Part shown: piece by piece, positions 25,225 through 33,459 of the stretch
Layout: each line of letters begins with the position of its first letter
How positions within the stretch are numbered: the first letter of the stretch is position 1
Assembly: GCF_006384975.1 (NCBI RefSeq)
Contig: NZ_CP021645.1
Coordinates: 3,810,001-3,874,000, forward strand
Reading direction: 5' to 3'
DNA length: 64,000 nucleotides
Source of the DNA: Pseudomonas oryzihabitans
GTDB lineage: Bacteria; Pseudomonadota; Gammaproteobacteria; Pseudomonadales; Pseudomonadaceae
Notes under the pieces: model-generated
The model's database searches: none
What the model was told of the DNA's origin: nothing
What the model saw: only the letters and a program-made list of their open reading frames with translations
Position numbers and translations under genes: made by a program

Positions 25225-26511
25225 TCAGTAACCGAGCAGGCGGGGTAACCAGCCGCTCAGGGAAGGGAAGAACACGAGCAGGGCGACGGCCACGGCGGTA
25301 GCGATCCAGAAGGGCACCAGGCGCCAGGAGACCTCGCCAATGGACAGCCGGGCGACGTTGCAGACCACGAAGATGTTGGTGCCGATGGGTGGGGTGAACA
25401 GGCCCCAACCGAGGGTCACGGTGAAGATCAGGCCGATCTGGTAGGGCTCGAAGCCGGCGGCCTTGGCGATGGGCACCAGGATGGGCGCGAGGATGATCAT
25501 GGCCGGGCCGAGGTCGAGCCAGAAGCCCACCACCTTGAGCGCCAGCACGATCATCAGCATGGTCAGCAAGGGGCCGGTATGGAGGTCGACGATCCAGCCG
25601 GCCACGGTGTGGGGGACCTGCTCGACGGTGAGGATCCAGCCGAAGGGCATGGCCACCGCCATGATGATCATCACCGAGCCGGTGGTGACCACGGCTTCGT
25701 GGATCGCCGGCAACAGGTCGCGCCAGCGCAGTTCGCGATAGACCAGGGCGCCGGCGCCCAGGGCGTAGAGCACCGAGACGGCGGCGGCCTCGGTGGCGGT
25801 GGCGAAGCCGCTGACGATGGCGCCGAGCACCAGCACCGGCATCAGCAGCGCCGGCAGGGCGTAGCCGAGGTCGCGCAGCAACTCGCGCAGTGGCAGGCGC
25901 TCGTCGACCTTGGGGAAGTTCTCGCGTACCCCGACCACATAGGCGGTGACCATGAAGGTCAGCGCCAGCAGCACGCCGGGGATCAGGCCGGCGACGAACA
26001 GGCCGCCGATGGAGGTGTTGGTCAGCACGCCATAGAGGATGAGGATGACGCTGGGCGGCACGATGATGCCCAGGGTGCCGGAGGCGGCGGTGACCGCGGC
26101 GGCGAAGGCGCGCGGATAGCCACGCTCTTCCATGGCCGGGATCATCACTTTGGCCACCGCGCCGGTGTCGGCGGTGGCGGAGCCGGTCAGGCCGCCGTAG
26201 ACGAAGGCGGTGGCCACGTTGACCAGGCCCAGGCCGCCGCGGAAGCGGCCGAGGAAGTGCTCGGCGATGCGCATGATGCGCCGGGTCAGGCCGCCGCGGT
26301 TCATCAGCTCGCCGGCCAGCAGGAACAGCGGGATGGAACTCAGGGTGGCGGAATCGGCGCCGCGGATGGTCTGCTGGGCGAGCCAGGCCAGGGGCATGCT
26401 CAGGTCGCCCACCAGCAGGGCGACGATGCTGGCGCCGGCCATGGCCCAGACGATGGGGATGCCGGCCAGCAGCAGCACGATGAATGCGAGGAACAGCGCG
26501 AGGACGGTCAT
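25225..26511 (-). CDS. TRAP transporter large permease (DctM type)
   Basis: 428 residues from ATG 26511, whose codon overlaps the DctQ-type stop by 4 bp; the longer frame upstream is rejected for that reason. About 12 hydrophobic segments. DctM signatures: GIPIVWAMAGASIVALL, IPLFLLAGELMNRGG, GSATADTGAVAKVMIPAMEE and GLFTPPIGTNIFVVCNVA. This inner-membrane subunit uses the sodium or proton gradient to take up a carboxylate-type substrate delivered by the DctP-type protein. Confidence 0.92.
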   Translation of the reverse strand: MTVLALFLAFIVLLLAGIPIVWAMAGASIVALLVGDLSMPLAWLAQQTIRGADSATLSSIPLFLLAGELMNRGGLTRRIMRIAEHFLGRFRGGLGLVNVATAFVYGGLTGSATADTGAVAKVMIPAMEERGYPRAFAAAVTAASGTLGIIVPPSVILILYGVLTNTSIGGLFVAGLIPGVLLALTFMVTAYVVGVRENFPKVDERLPLRELLRDLGYALPALLMPVLVLGAIVSGFATATEAAAVSVLYALGAGALVYRELRWRDLLPAIHEAVVTTGSVMIIMAVAMPFGWILTVEQVPHTVAGWIVDLHTGPLLTMLMIVLALKVVGFWLDLGPAMIILAPILVPIAKAAGFEPYQIGLIFTVTLGWGLFTPPIGTNIFVVCNVARLSIGEVSWRLVPFWIATAVAVALLVFFPSLSGWLPRLLGY

Positions 26512-27002
26512 GCCTGGGGCTCCCGACGGACGAGGAGGCGCCATAGCCGCAGCAGGGCGATGACGACGAGCAGGGCGGCCGCGCTGACCAGCGCCAGGGT
26601 CATCAGGCCGGAGGGCCAACGCAGCACCGGGGTGGGTACCCGACCGGAGCGTTCCAGCACCGCCCAGCCGCTGGTCAGCAACCAGAGGCTGACGCCCAGC
26701 AGCACCAGGCAGCCGAATACCTGCAGGGCGCGCTGGCCGGCTGGCGGCAGGAGCAGCAGGGCGCCGACGAAGCGCACGTTCTCGCCACGCAGCTCGGCCA
26801 GTACGCAGCCGATGAAGGTGACCCAGACGAAGCTCAGGGCGGCGATCTCAAAGGACCACTCGAAGCCGGGCAGGTGGAAGTAGCGCGCCACCACCCCGCC
26901 GGTGATGGCGCCGAAGGTGGCGAGGAACAAGAGGACGCCCACGGCCTGCAACAGGCGCTCGGGTCGCGAGGGACGGTGCGGGACGTGGGTCGGATCGCTC
27001 AT
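26508..27002 (-). CDS. TRAP transporter small permease (DctQ type)
   Basis: 164 residues with four hydrophobic segments, the usual DctQ layout. The motif WSFEIAALSFVWVTFIGCV (about residues 48-66) is the family hallmark (E-aromatic-W). It lies 3 bases after the DctP-type gene and overlaps the DctM-type start. It forms the membrane complex with the large permease. Confidence 0.88.
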   Translation of the reverse strand: MSDPTHVPHRPSRPERLLQAVGVLLFLATFGAITGGVVARYFHLPGFEWSFEIAALSFVWVTFIGCVLAELRGENVRFVGALLLLPPAGQRALQVFGCLVLLGVSLWLLTSGWAVLERSGRVPTPVLRWPSGLMTLALVSAAALLVVIALLRLWRLLVRREPQA

Positions 27003-27005
27003 GAC

Positions 27006-28007
27006 TCAGCGGGCCTCGCGCGCGGCGCTGCGGGTCTGGTCGACGAAGGCCTGGCCCCATTCACCGGCGAAGCGGGTGTAGACCGGATCGACCAGGGCCT
27101 GGAAGGGCTCGGTGTCGACGCTGTTGACCTGCACGCCCTTGGCCTTGAGTTCGGCGAGGACCTTGGCGTAGGTGGCGTCCAGCTGGCCGCGATACCAGGT
27201 CACGGTGTCCTGCGCCGCCTTGCGTAGCGCCTCGCGCTGGGGCTCGCTCAGGCTGTCGTAGGTGTCCTTGTTCATGAACCAGTAGTTGGCCGACCAGATG
27301 TAGTTGGACAGCGACAGGTACTTGGCCACCTCGAACCACTTCTGATCGTAGAAGTCGCGCATTTCCGGTTCGACGCCATCCACCACGCCGGATTGCAGGG
27401 CGCTGTAGACCTCGCCGAAGGGGATCGACTGGGCCAGGGCGCCGAGTTGCTTGAGGGTGGCGAGGATCACCGGATTCGGCGGCGTGCGGATCTTCAGGCC
27501 GGCGAGGTCGGCCGGGGCGACGATGGGGTGCTTGCTGTTGGCGAACTGGCGGAAACCCGAATCCAGGGCGCCCAGCAGCACGTAGCCGTGATCCTGGCCG
27601 AGGCCCAGCAGGGCCTTGCCCTGGGGACCGTCGAGGAAGGCGTGGACGTTGGCCGCGTCGCGGAACAGGAAGGGCAAGGAGACCACGTTGAGGCGCGGAT
27701 CGATGGCATCCACCGCGCCCCCCAGGCCGATGTCGATGGAGCCGTTGCCGACACCCTCGGCGATGGGGCCTTCGTCACCGAGCTGGCCATCGGGGAAGAC
27801 CTTGACGGTCAACTCGCCCTTGGACTCGGTCTTGAGCTCTTCGGCGAAGCGCTGCACCGCCTGGTTGATCAGACTGTCGCTGCTGGAGGCGTGGGCCAGG
27901 CGCAGCGCACGGGCGGCGGAGGCGCTCTGCAGGTCGAGCAGACCCAAGGTGGTGGAGAGGGCGATGGCGAGCCAGCTGAGGCGCGCCTTGGTCCGGCGTT
28001 GCGGCAT
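27006..28007 (-). CDS. TRAP transporter periplasmic substrate-binding protein (DctP type)
   Basis: 333 residues. A signal peptide ends near ASA (residue 31). The mature protein starts ALRLAHASSSDS and has the DctP core: VKVFPDGQLGDE, PADLAGLKIRTPPNPVILAT with the conserved Arg that holds the substrate carboxylate, and GEVYSALQSGVVDGVEPE. GGAG lies 7 bases before the ATG. It is the first gene of the operon. Pairing with an aminotransferase suggests an amino or keto acid ligand, but the ligand is not deducible. Confidence 0.92.
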   Translation of the reverse strand: MPQRRTKARLSWLAIALSTTLGLLDLQSASAARALRLAHASSSDSLINQAVQRFAEELKTESKGELTVKVFPDGQLGDEGPIAEGVGNGSIDIGLGGAVDAIDPRLNVVSLPFLFRDAANVHAFLDGPQGKALLGLGQDHGYVLLGALDSGFRQFANSKHPIVAPADLAGLKIRTPPNPVILATLKQLGALAQSIPFGEVYSALQSGVVDGVEPEMRDFYDQKWFEVAKYLSLSNYIWSANYWFMNKDTYDSLSEPQREALRKAAQDTVTWYRGQLDATYAKVLAELKAKGVQVNSVDTEPFQALVDPVYTRFAGEWGQAFVDQTRSAAREAR

Positions 28008-28078
28008 GATGCTGCTCCTGAAGGAGGGTGCCGGAAGTGGCGCCCCTGTTCAGGGATACTGCCAAGCTTTGCCGCTGC

Positions 28079-28108
28079 GCTGGATAAAGATGCGTAATGC
28101 TGTGATAA
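28079..28108 (-). promoter_or_regulatory. Possible regulator half-sites before the TRAP operon
   Basis: On the minus strand TTATCACAGC and TTATCCAGC occur as direct repeats about 21 bp apart (two helical turns), some 70-100 bases before the DctP-type start. They could be sites of the neighbouring LysR protein. This is suggestive only. Confidence 0.3.
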
Positions 28109-28115
28109 GCGGGCG

Positions 28116-29024
28116 TTAGAGGGTCCCGTGCTGCACTACCCAACGCAGCGAGGCCGCTAGCATGGGTCCGTGGCCGAGACCCGGCAGGGTCGCGAAGTGC
28201 ACCGTCAGGCCCGGAATACGGGCGAGACGTTCAGCCAGGCGCGGGGTGGCATCGGCAGGGACCGCGCTCTGGAACTGCGCGGGCAGGTCGTGCTCGGCAC
28301 CGCCTTGCAGCAGGATGAGTTCGGCGGGGTGTCCTTGCAGACGTTGCGCCAGGGCCCGGTCATCCTGGGGCAGGGCGTCGGGACTCCACCACAGCGAGGG
28401 GCTGACGGCGTAGCCCCGGGCGAAGGCGTCCGGCCGGGTGAGCAGGGCATGGAGCACGAACAGACCGCCCAGGGAATGACCCCAAAGCGCGCGCTGACCG
28501 CGATCGAGGGGCACCTGCTGCGCCACCGCCGGTTCCAGGCGGTCGAGCAGCCAGGCGAGGAAGACATCGGCACCACCAGTGGGCATGGCCCGAAAGTGCT
28601 CGCTGGTGGGCTTTGATGGGGTGTAGTCGTAGGCACGTCCGGGCCCGTCGATGCGCTTGCCGCCGGCATAGCCCACCGCCACCAACACCGGTGGCTGCGG
28701 ACGGCGGGCCAAGTCGTCGAGCAACTCGGCGTTCAGGCCGCCCAGGGCGGCATTGCCGTCGAGCAGGTAGAGCACCGGATAGCCCGCCGCGGGCGCCGGG
28801 GTCGCGGGCCGGGCGATCCATACCTGGTAGTGGCGGGTGCCATCGGCGGAATCCAGCTGCACTTCGCTGAAGGCATAGCCCTGGCCGGGCTGAGCGAGGA
28901 CGCTGGCGTCCATCGGTTGATCGATGGGACGGGCCTGGCCTGGAACAGCCAGGGCCAGCAACAGCGGCAGGACCAACCAGGCACGCAGCGGCGTGAGGCG
29001 AAGCGAGAGCGGCAGCAGGGACAT
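28116..29024 (-). CDS. Secreted alpha/beta-hydrolase, siderophore-esterase-like (IroE/BesA type)
   Basis: 302 residues. The N-terminal signal ends near GQA (residue 31). The esterase-D-like fold is indicated by YPVLYLLDGNAALGGLNAEL (oxyanion region) and the nucleophile elbow ALWGHSLGGLFVLHALL (Ser about residue 185). A late Glu/Asp (LLQGGAEHD) and GLGHGPM (catalytic His) complete the triad. Periplasmic IroE-like enzymes hydrolyse trilactone siderophores; no siderophore genes are nearby, so another ester is equally possible. It is probably monocistronic. Confidence 0.8.
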   Translation of the reverse strand: MSLLPLSLRLTPLRAWLVLPLLLALAVPGQARPIDQPMDASVLAQPGQGYAFSEVQLDSADGTRHYQVWIARPATPAPAAGYPVLYLLDGNAALGGLNAELLDDLARRPQPPVLVAVGYAGGKRIDGPGRAYDYTPSKPTSEHFRAMPTGGADVFLAWLLDRLEPAVAQQVPLDRGQRALWGHSLGGLFVLHALLTRPDAFARGYAVSPSLWWSPDALPQDDRALAQRLQGHPAELILLQGGAEHDLPAQFQSAVPADATPRLAERLARIPGLTVHFATLPGLGHGPMLAASLRWVVQHGTL

Positions 29025-29125
29025 CGGCGAACAAGACTCATTTTCAGTAGAGCCAGGCAGCCTACCGGGCTCCGCCCAGGGTCGCCATACTGGCCAGGTG
29101 TCTTCGCCGCCCAGGCCGCAAAAGA

Positions 29126-29428
29126 TCAGGCGACCTGCAGAGGTTTTACCTGCGCACGGATCTGTTCACCTTTCGCTATCTCTGCCTTTCTCAGTTCATA
29201 GGTAGCCTGCAGGCCTACCCAGAAACCAGGGGTAGTATCGAACGCAGCGGCGAGGCGTAGCGCCATATCGGCCGTCACTCCGCGACGCTCCAGAACGACA
29301 TCGTTTACGGTAGGGGCCGAGACGCCCAGGGCGCGGGCCAGCGCGGAAGCGCTTATGCCCATGGGTACCAGGTACTCTTCCCGCAGGATCTCGCCGGGAT
29401 GAACCGGGCGCATTCCGTTGGTCAGCAT
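29126..29428 (-). CDS. higA: HigA-family antitoxin
   Basis: 100 residues, an XRE-type helix-turn-helix antitoxin of the HigA/VapI family. The opening MRPVHPGEILREEYLVPMG is diagnostic, and the HTH ISASALARALGVSAPTVNDVV spans about 25-45. It neutralises HigB and represses the pair. It has its own AGAGG ribosome binding site. The gap to higB is 92 bases, larger than the usual few bases for this family, so an internal promoter is possible. Confidence 0.92.
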   Translation of the reverse strand: MLTNGMRPVHPGEILREEYLVPMGISASALARALGVSAPTVNDVVLERRGVTADMALRLAAAFDTTPGFWVGLQATYELRKAEIAKGEQIRAQVKPLQVA

Positions 29429-29520
29429 GGCGTTACCTCTTTCACTATCATCTAGGGCTAGTGGGACGGGGTATTACGTTCGAGGCGAGTTACCGCGCCG
29501 GTGGCGTCTAGCCGACCCTT

Positions 29521-29799
29521 TTAGTGATAGTCGACGATCTCTACATTGACCGGCCCGTGTGCGGTCCACTCGAAACAGATGCGCCACTGATCGTTTATGC
29601 GAATGCTGTGCTGGCCTTTACGATCCCGCTCCAGCTGCTCCAAGCGGTTGCCGGGAGGAGACCTGAGGTCTCGCAGCTCAATGGCCTCGTTCAACATCGC
29701 CAGCTTCCGCGTCGCCACGGCAGCTATCTGGCTCCACTGCCGGTTCTGTCCAGTCGTAAACAGCTCTTCGGTATCGCTACAGCGAAAGCTGCGGATCAT
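29521..29799 (-). CDS. higB: HigB-family mRNA-interferase toxin
   Basis: 92 residues, a RelE-fold ribosome-dependent mRNase. Family pattern: MIRSFRCSDTEELF at the start, LRDLRSPPGNRLEQL in the middle and HSIRINDQWRICFEW with the basic and aromatic active-surface residues near the end. Toxin-first order is typical of higBA. A GGAG ribosome binding site precedes the ATG, and two palindromes directly upstream are likely HigA operators. Confidence 0.92.
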   Translation of the reverse strand: MIRSFRCSDTEELFTTGQNRQWSQIAAVATRKLAMLNEAIELRDLRSPPGNRLEQLERDRKGQHSIRINDQWRICFEWTAHGPVNVEIVDYH

Positions 29800-29808
29800 T
29801 GCAGCTCC

Positions 29809-29825
29809 TTAACGAGGCTCGTTAA
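29809..29825. promoter_or_regulatory. Palindromic operator candidate 1 of higBA
   Basis: TTAACGAG-G-CTCGTTAA is a perfect 8+1+8 palindrome ending 10 bases before the higB ATG and overlapping its Shine-Dalgarno side. It is likely bound by HigA or the HigBA complex. Confidence 0.6.
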
Positions 29826-29834
29826 GAAAATATT

Positions 29835-29854
29835 AACGCCTAACGTTAGGCGTT
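29835..29854. promoter_or_regulatory. Palindromic operator candidate 2 of higBA
   Basis: A perfect 20-bp palindrome (half-site AACGCCTAAC) centred 26-28 bp from the first one. The AT-rich stretch between the two (AAGAAAATATT) probably holds the -10 element of the higBA promoter. Confidence 0.6.
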
Positions 29855-30024
29855 TCAACTGGGGTCTTGGCAAGAGAGTATCCGACAGTTGATACCCGGC
29901 GGCTCTTGCCGATCAATTGTTCACGCAGTACGCATTGGCCTAGCGTTGCGCCAGGGCTTCGGCTGCTAGCGGGACGCCGCGACCGGCGTGGCGGTGGCCG
30001 GCCGGTCGACGGTCACAGGTGCGC

Positions 30025-30360
30025 TCAGCCGCAGGTCGCAGTTTGCACCACCAGACTGGCGCTGGTGGTGATGGTCAGGCGCTGGGAGTTGAAGTCCATG
30101 GTCATGGGGTCCTGCGGACGCACCACGCGGACCACCTGGGCACCGGCGCGTTGACGGCTTTCTTCGGCGAGGGCCGGGGTCAGGGCCTTGCCCACCAGGT
30201 CCTGGACTGCATCGGAGTTGCAGCGGCCACTGCTGGTGGTGGTGGTGCTCGCGGTCGGCTTGGCGGCCGCTGGACTGTCCTGCGTTTCATGCGAGCCGCA
30301 ACCGGCCAGCAGGCTGAAGAGGGCGGCGCCGGCCAGCAGGAGAGGGGTCTTGAAGCTCAT
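30025..30360 (-). CDS. I78-family peptidase-inhibitor-like lipoprotein
   Basis: 111 residues. Lipobox SLLAGC gives the acylated Cys at about residue 21. A Ser/Thr/Ala-rich linker is followed by a small domain with GRCNSDAVQDLVGK and VVRVVRPQDPMTMDF, the I78 inhibitor signature (potato-inhibitor-like, with C-terminal TATCG). It is exported and anchored, perhaps guarding envelope proteins from proteases. The start is supported by AAGG 7 bases upstream. Confidence 0.75.
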   Translation of the reverse strand: MSFKTPLLLAGAALFSLLAGCGSHETQDSPAAAKPTASTTTTSSGRCNSDAVQDLVGKALTPALAEESRQRAGAQVVRVVRPQDPMTMDFNSQRLTITTSASLVVQTATCG

Positions 30361-30518
30361 GGGTTTGCCTTATCGATTCGTGAGAGAAGAAACCTTAACC
30401 CGTACGGGCCTCTGCATGGACCCCTCTAGGGTGGGCATTGTTACAAATCGCGATCCGGGCGACGTCGACGGCTATTGGAACCAGTCGTCTTCTCGATGAG
30501 AAAGTTAACAAATATAAC

Positions 30519-30533
30519 GTTCGGTAATCGGCC
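30519..30533 (+). promoter_or_regulatory. PcaR-like operator
   Basis: GTTCGGTAATCGGCC matches 12 of 15 positions of the box GTTCGATAATCGCAC recognised by PcaR of the beta-ketoadipate pathway, as I recall it. It sits in an AT-rich patch (GTTAACAAATATAAC) about 240 bases before the porin/AAHS transporter/thiolase genes. That functional context fits aromatic catabolism. Confidence 0.5.
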
Positions 30534-30638
30534 AGATTTGGGTTGGATGGCTTGATCCATTTCTGCCATCGACCATCATCGAACTAGGGCCGCACGGCCC
30601 CTCACGGTGACGACAACAACAAAAAAGGAACACCCGCC

Positions 30639-30704
30639 ATGTCAGCTCGCTATCCTATCGCGCCACCTCCTGACGATCCCCGATCCGTGCCCGCTAGGCC
30701 CTGA
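30639..30704 (+). CDS. Possible 21-codon leader ORF or decayed gene start
   Basis: A strong AAGGAA Shine-Dalgarno lies 8 bases before an ATG that opens MSARYPIAPPPDDPRSVPAR and one further residue, then TGA. It lies between the PcaR-like box and the porin gene. It may be a translated leader, or the 5' end of a catabolic gene whose body has been deleted. Nothing homologous is recognised. Confidence 0.3.
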   Translation: MSARYPIAPPPDDPRSVPARP

Positions 30705-30755
30705 TCCCTGCGCCCCCGTGGCGCCTTCCGCCTTCTTCGTCAGGATGGTCAACCC

Positions 30756-32219
30756 ATGTTCGCATCGCGCTCGCCCCAGGCCTGCGCACGGGCCCGCTCG
30801 TGCCTTGCCTTTGCTTCCCTCAGCTCCCTGCTGCTCAGCCAGGAGGCCTTCGCCGAGCCTTCCACTACCCTGGAACGCGCCCGGCCCAAACCGCTCAACA
30901 GCCTGGAGGTGGCGCGGCCGCTGCCGCCCGGACCGCCGCGCTGGATCGAGAACTATCGCTTTCTCGACGAGCCGGCCAAGCGCACCGATCCCTTCGACGG
31001 GCTGCGCTACCAGCGCCTGGGCGACTCGGCCTGGCTGCAGACCGGCGGCGAGGCGCGCTACCGTTTCGACACCTACCACAATCCGGTCTTCGGCCGCCGT
31101 GGGGTGAACACCGACCACTACATCCAGCAACGCCTGCAACTGCACGCCGACCTGCACCTGTTCGACGATGCCCTGCGCACCTTCGTCCAGCTGGAGAACA
31201 CCCGCGCCTGGAACAAGGCGCTCTATGGTCCCTACGACCAGAGCCGTACCGAGGTGCACCAGGCCTTCATCGATCTCAACACGCCGCTGGCCGGCGGCAA
31301 GCTGATGACGCGGGTGGGGCGCCAGGAACTGGGCTATGGCAACCAGGCCTTCGTCACCTACCGCGACGCCCGCAACATCCGCCTCAACTTCGACGGGGTA
31401 CGCCTGGCCTGGACCCGCACGGATGGCTATCGGCTGGACGCCTTCGGCCTGCGGCCGGTGGTGACGGGGGAGGACAGCTTCGACGACGGCTCCAACAACG
31501 CGGTCAAGTTCTATGGCCTCTACGGCACCCTGCCACTCGCCGGGCCGCTCAAGCTGGATGTCTACGGCTTCGGCCTGGAGACCGACCAGCGCACCCTGGA
31601 CGGCCGGACCGGTGCGGAAAAGCGCTATACCGCCGGCATCCGCCTGTTCGGTAACGCCGGGCCCTGGGACTGGAGCTGGGACCTGGCCGGGCAGGGCGGC
31701 CATCTGGCCGGGGCAGAGATCCGTGCCTGGGGCCTGAGCAGCGAGACCGGCTATCGCCTGGCCGGCGCCTGGAAACCGCGCCTGGCCCTGCGGCTGGACG
31801 CGGCCAGCGGTGATCACGGCCTGGGCGACGACCGCGTCGGCACCTTCGATCCGCTCTATCCGAAGAATGGCTTCTACGGCGATTCCGGCCTCACCACCCT
31901 GGCCAATCTCTATCTGGTCGGCCCGCTGCTGACCCTGGCGCCGCGCCCGACCCTGCAGCTGGAGAGCGGGCTGTTCGCTGTCTGGCGGCAGAGCACCGCA
32001 GACGGCGTCTACCTGCCGGGCATGACCACGGTGCCGGGCACCACGGCCAGCTCGGCGCGCAAGGTCGGCAACCTCTGGCGCAACAACCTGCGCTGGATGC
32101 CCATCGCCAACCTGACCCTGGACCTGGAATACAGCTACTTCCAGGCCGGCCCCGCCGTCCGCCAGGCCGATGGCGACGACACCAGCTTCTTGATGATCGC
32201 CACCACCTTCCGCTTCTGA
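30756..32219 (+). CDS. Alginate-export (AlgE-like) family outer-membrane porin
   Basis: 487 residues. The signal peptide ends near AFA (residue 33). The mature part has the Alginate_exp pattern: TGGEARYRFDTYHNPVFG, alternating amphipathic strands such as LQLHADLHLFDDALRTFVQLENTR (split by a short turn), GRQELGYGNQAFVTYRDARN and a terminal strand ending TTFRF. These are 16-18-stranded outer-membrane channels. The operon partners, an aromatic-acid transporter and a thiolase, suggest it admits an aromatic or other carboxylate rather than alginate. Confidence 0.85.
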   Translation: MFASRSPQACARARSCLAFASLSSLLLSQEAFAEPSTTLERARPKPLNSLEVARPLPPGPPRWIENYRFLDEPAKRTDPFDGLRYQRLGDSAWLQTGGEARYRFDTYHNPVFGRRGVNTDHYIQQRLQLHADLHLFDDALRTFVQLENTRAWNKALYGPYDQSRTEVHQAFIDLNTPLAGGKLMTRVGRQELGYGNQAFVTYRDARNIRLNFDGVRLAWTRTDGYRLDAFGLRPVVTGEDSFDDGSNNAVKFYGLYGTLPLAGPLKLDVYGFGLETDQRTLDGRTGAEKRYTAGIRLFGNAGPWDWSWDLAGQGGHLAGAEIRAWGLSSETGYRLAGAWKPRLALRLDAASGDHGLGDDRVGTFDPLYPKNGFYGDSGLTTLANLYLVGPLLTLAPRPTLQLESGLFAVWRQSTADGVYLPGMTTVPGTTASSARKVGNLWRNNLRWMPIANLTLDLEYSYFQAGPAVRQADGDDTSFLMIATTFRF

Positions 32220-32229
32220 GGAGTCCATC

Positions 32230-33459
32230 ATGCGTCTGCTTTCCACCGCCCCGCCCGGGGCCCGCCTGACCCTCGTGCTGTGCTTCATCGTCGCCCTGCT
32301 GGAGGGCATGGACCTCCAGGCCATGGGCATCGCCGCCCCGGCCACGGTCAAGGCCTTCGGCTTCCAGCCGGGGCAGATGGGCCTGGTGTTCAGCGCCAGC
32401 ATCCTCGGCCTCTTGCCCGGCGCCTTCATCGGCGGCTGGTGCGCCGACCGCATCGGCCGCAAGCGTGTGCTGATCGCCTGCGTGCTGATCTTCGGTGTGT
32501 TCTCGGTGGCGACCGCCCATGTCTGGAGTCTGGAGAGTCTGCTGCTGGCGCGGCTGCTCACCGGTATCGGCCTGGGTGGCGCCTTGCCGAATTTGATCGC
32601 GCTCTCCGCCGAGTCGGTAGGCGAGCGCGCCCGCGCCACGGCGGTCAGCCTGATGTACTGCGGCGTGCCCCTGGGCGGTGCCTTGGCAGCGGTGGTGGGG
32701 CTGCTGGACGTCGGCCGCTGGCAGACGGTGTTCTATGTCGGCGGCCTGGCACCGCTGCTGGTGGCGCCGCTGCTCGGCCGCTACCTGGTGGAGACCGCCG
32801 GCTTTCTGCGCAGTCGAGGCGGGCCTCAGGCGGGAGGCCCGCGCGGGGCCTGGCTGGGCGCCATCCCGCTGTCGACCACCCTGCTGCTGTGGCTGGGTTA
32901 CTTCTTCACCCTCACGGTGATGTACATGCTGCTCAACTGGCTGCCCTCGCTGCTGGTGGGGCAGGGCTTCAGCCGGGGCCAGGCAGTAGGGGTGCAGATC
33001 CTCTTCAACCTCGGCGGCGGCATCGGCTCGGTGCTGTTCGGCCTGCTCATGGACCGCTGGCGGCCACGGCTGACGGTGCTGGCCATCTACCTGGGCATCC
33101 TGCTCGGCCTCGCCGGGCTGGGCCTGGCCAAGGCCTATCCGCTGGTGGCCCTGGCTGGTTTCGCCGCCGGGCTGTTCGTGGTCGGCGGCCAACTGGTGCT
33201 CTATGCCCTGGCGCCGCAACTCTATCCAGCGGCGGTCAGGGCGACCGGGACCGGCGCGGCGGTGGCCGTGGGGCGGCTGGGCGCCATGGCCGGCCCCCTG
33301 CTGGCCGGCCAGGTGCTGACCCTCGGCGGCGGCGCGGCGACCCTGGTGGTGGCCACCACCCCGGCGGTGCTGGTGGCGGCGGGCGCGGTGCTGGCCCTGC
33401 TGCAACGGCGGGCGCCGGCTGCGGCTGCCGCCACGGCTGAGGCTGCCGGCCATGCGTAA
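32230..33459 (+). CDS. MFS transporter, aromatic acid:H+ symporter (AAHS) family
   Basis: 409 residues, 12 hydrophobic segments. AAHS hallmarks: VALLEGMDLQAMGIAAP in the first helix with the essential Asp, the loop 2-3 motif GGWCADRIGRKRVLI, and GIGLGGALPNLIALSAE in helix 4. Relatives (PcaK, MhpT, BenK) import hydroxylated or plain aromatic acids with protons. It follows the porin gene by 10 bases and overlaps the thiolase gene by 8, so the three are one operon. Confidence 0.9.
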   Translation: MRLLSTAPPGARLTLVLCFIVALLEGMDLQAMGIAAPATVKAFGFQPGQMGLVFSASILGLLPGAFIGGWCADRIGRKRVLIACVLIFGVFSVATAHVWSLESLLLARLLTGIGLGGALPNLIALSAESVGERARATAVSLMYCGVPLGGALAAVVGLLDVGRWQTVFYVGGLAPLLVAPLLGRYLVETAGFLRSRGGPQAGGPRGAWLGAIPLSTTLLLWLGYFFTLTVMYMLLNWLPSLLVGQGFSRGQAVGVQILFNLGGGIGSVLFGLLMDRWRPRLTVLAIYLGILLGLAGLGLAKAYPLVALAGFAAGLFVVGGQLVLYALAPQLYPAAVRATGTGAAVAVGRLGAMAGPLLAGQVLTLGGGAATLVVATTPAVLVAAGAVLALLQRRAPAAAAATAEAAGHA

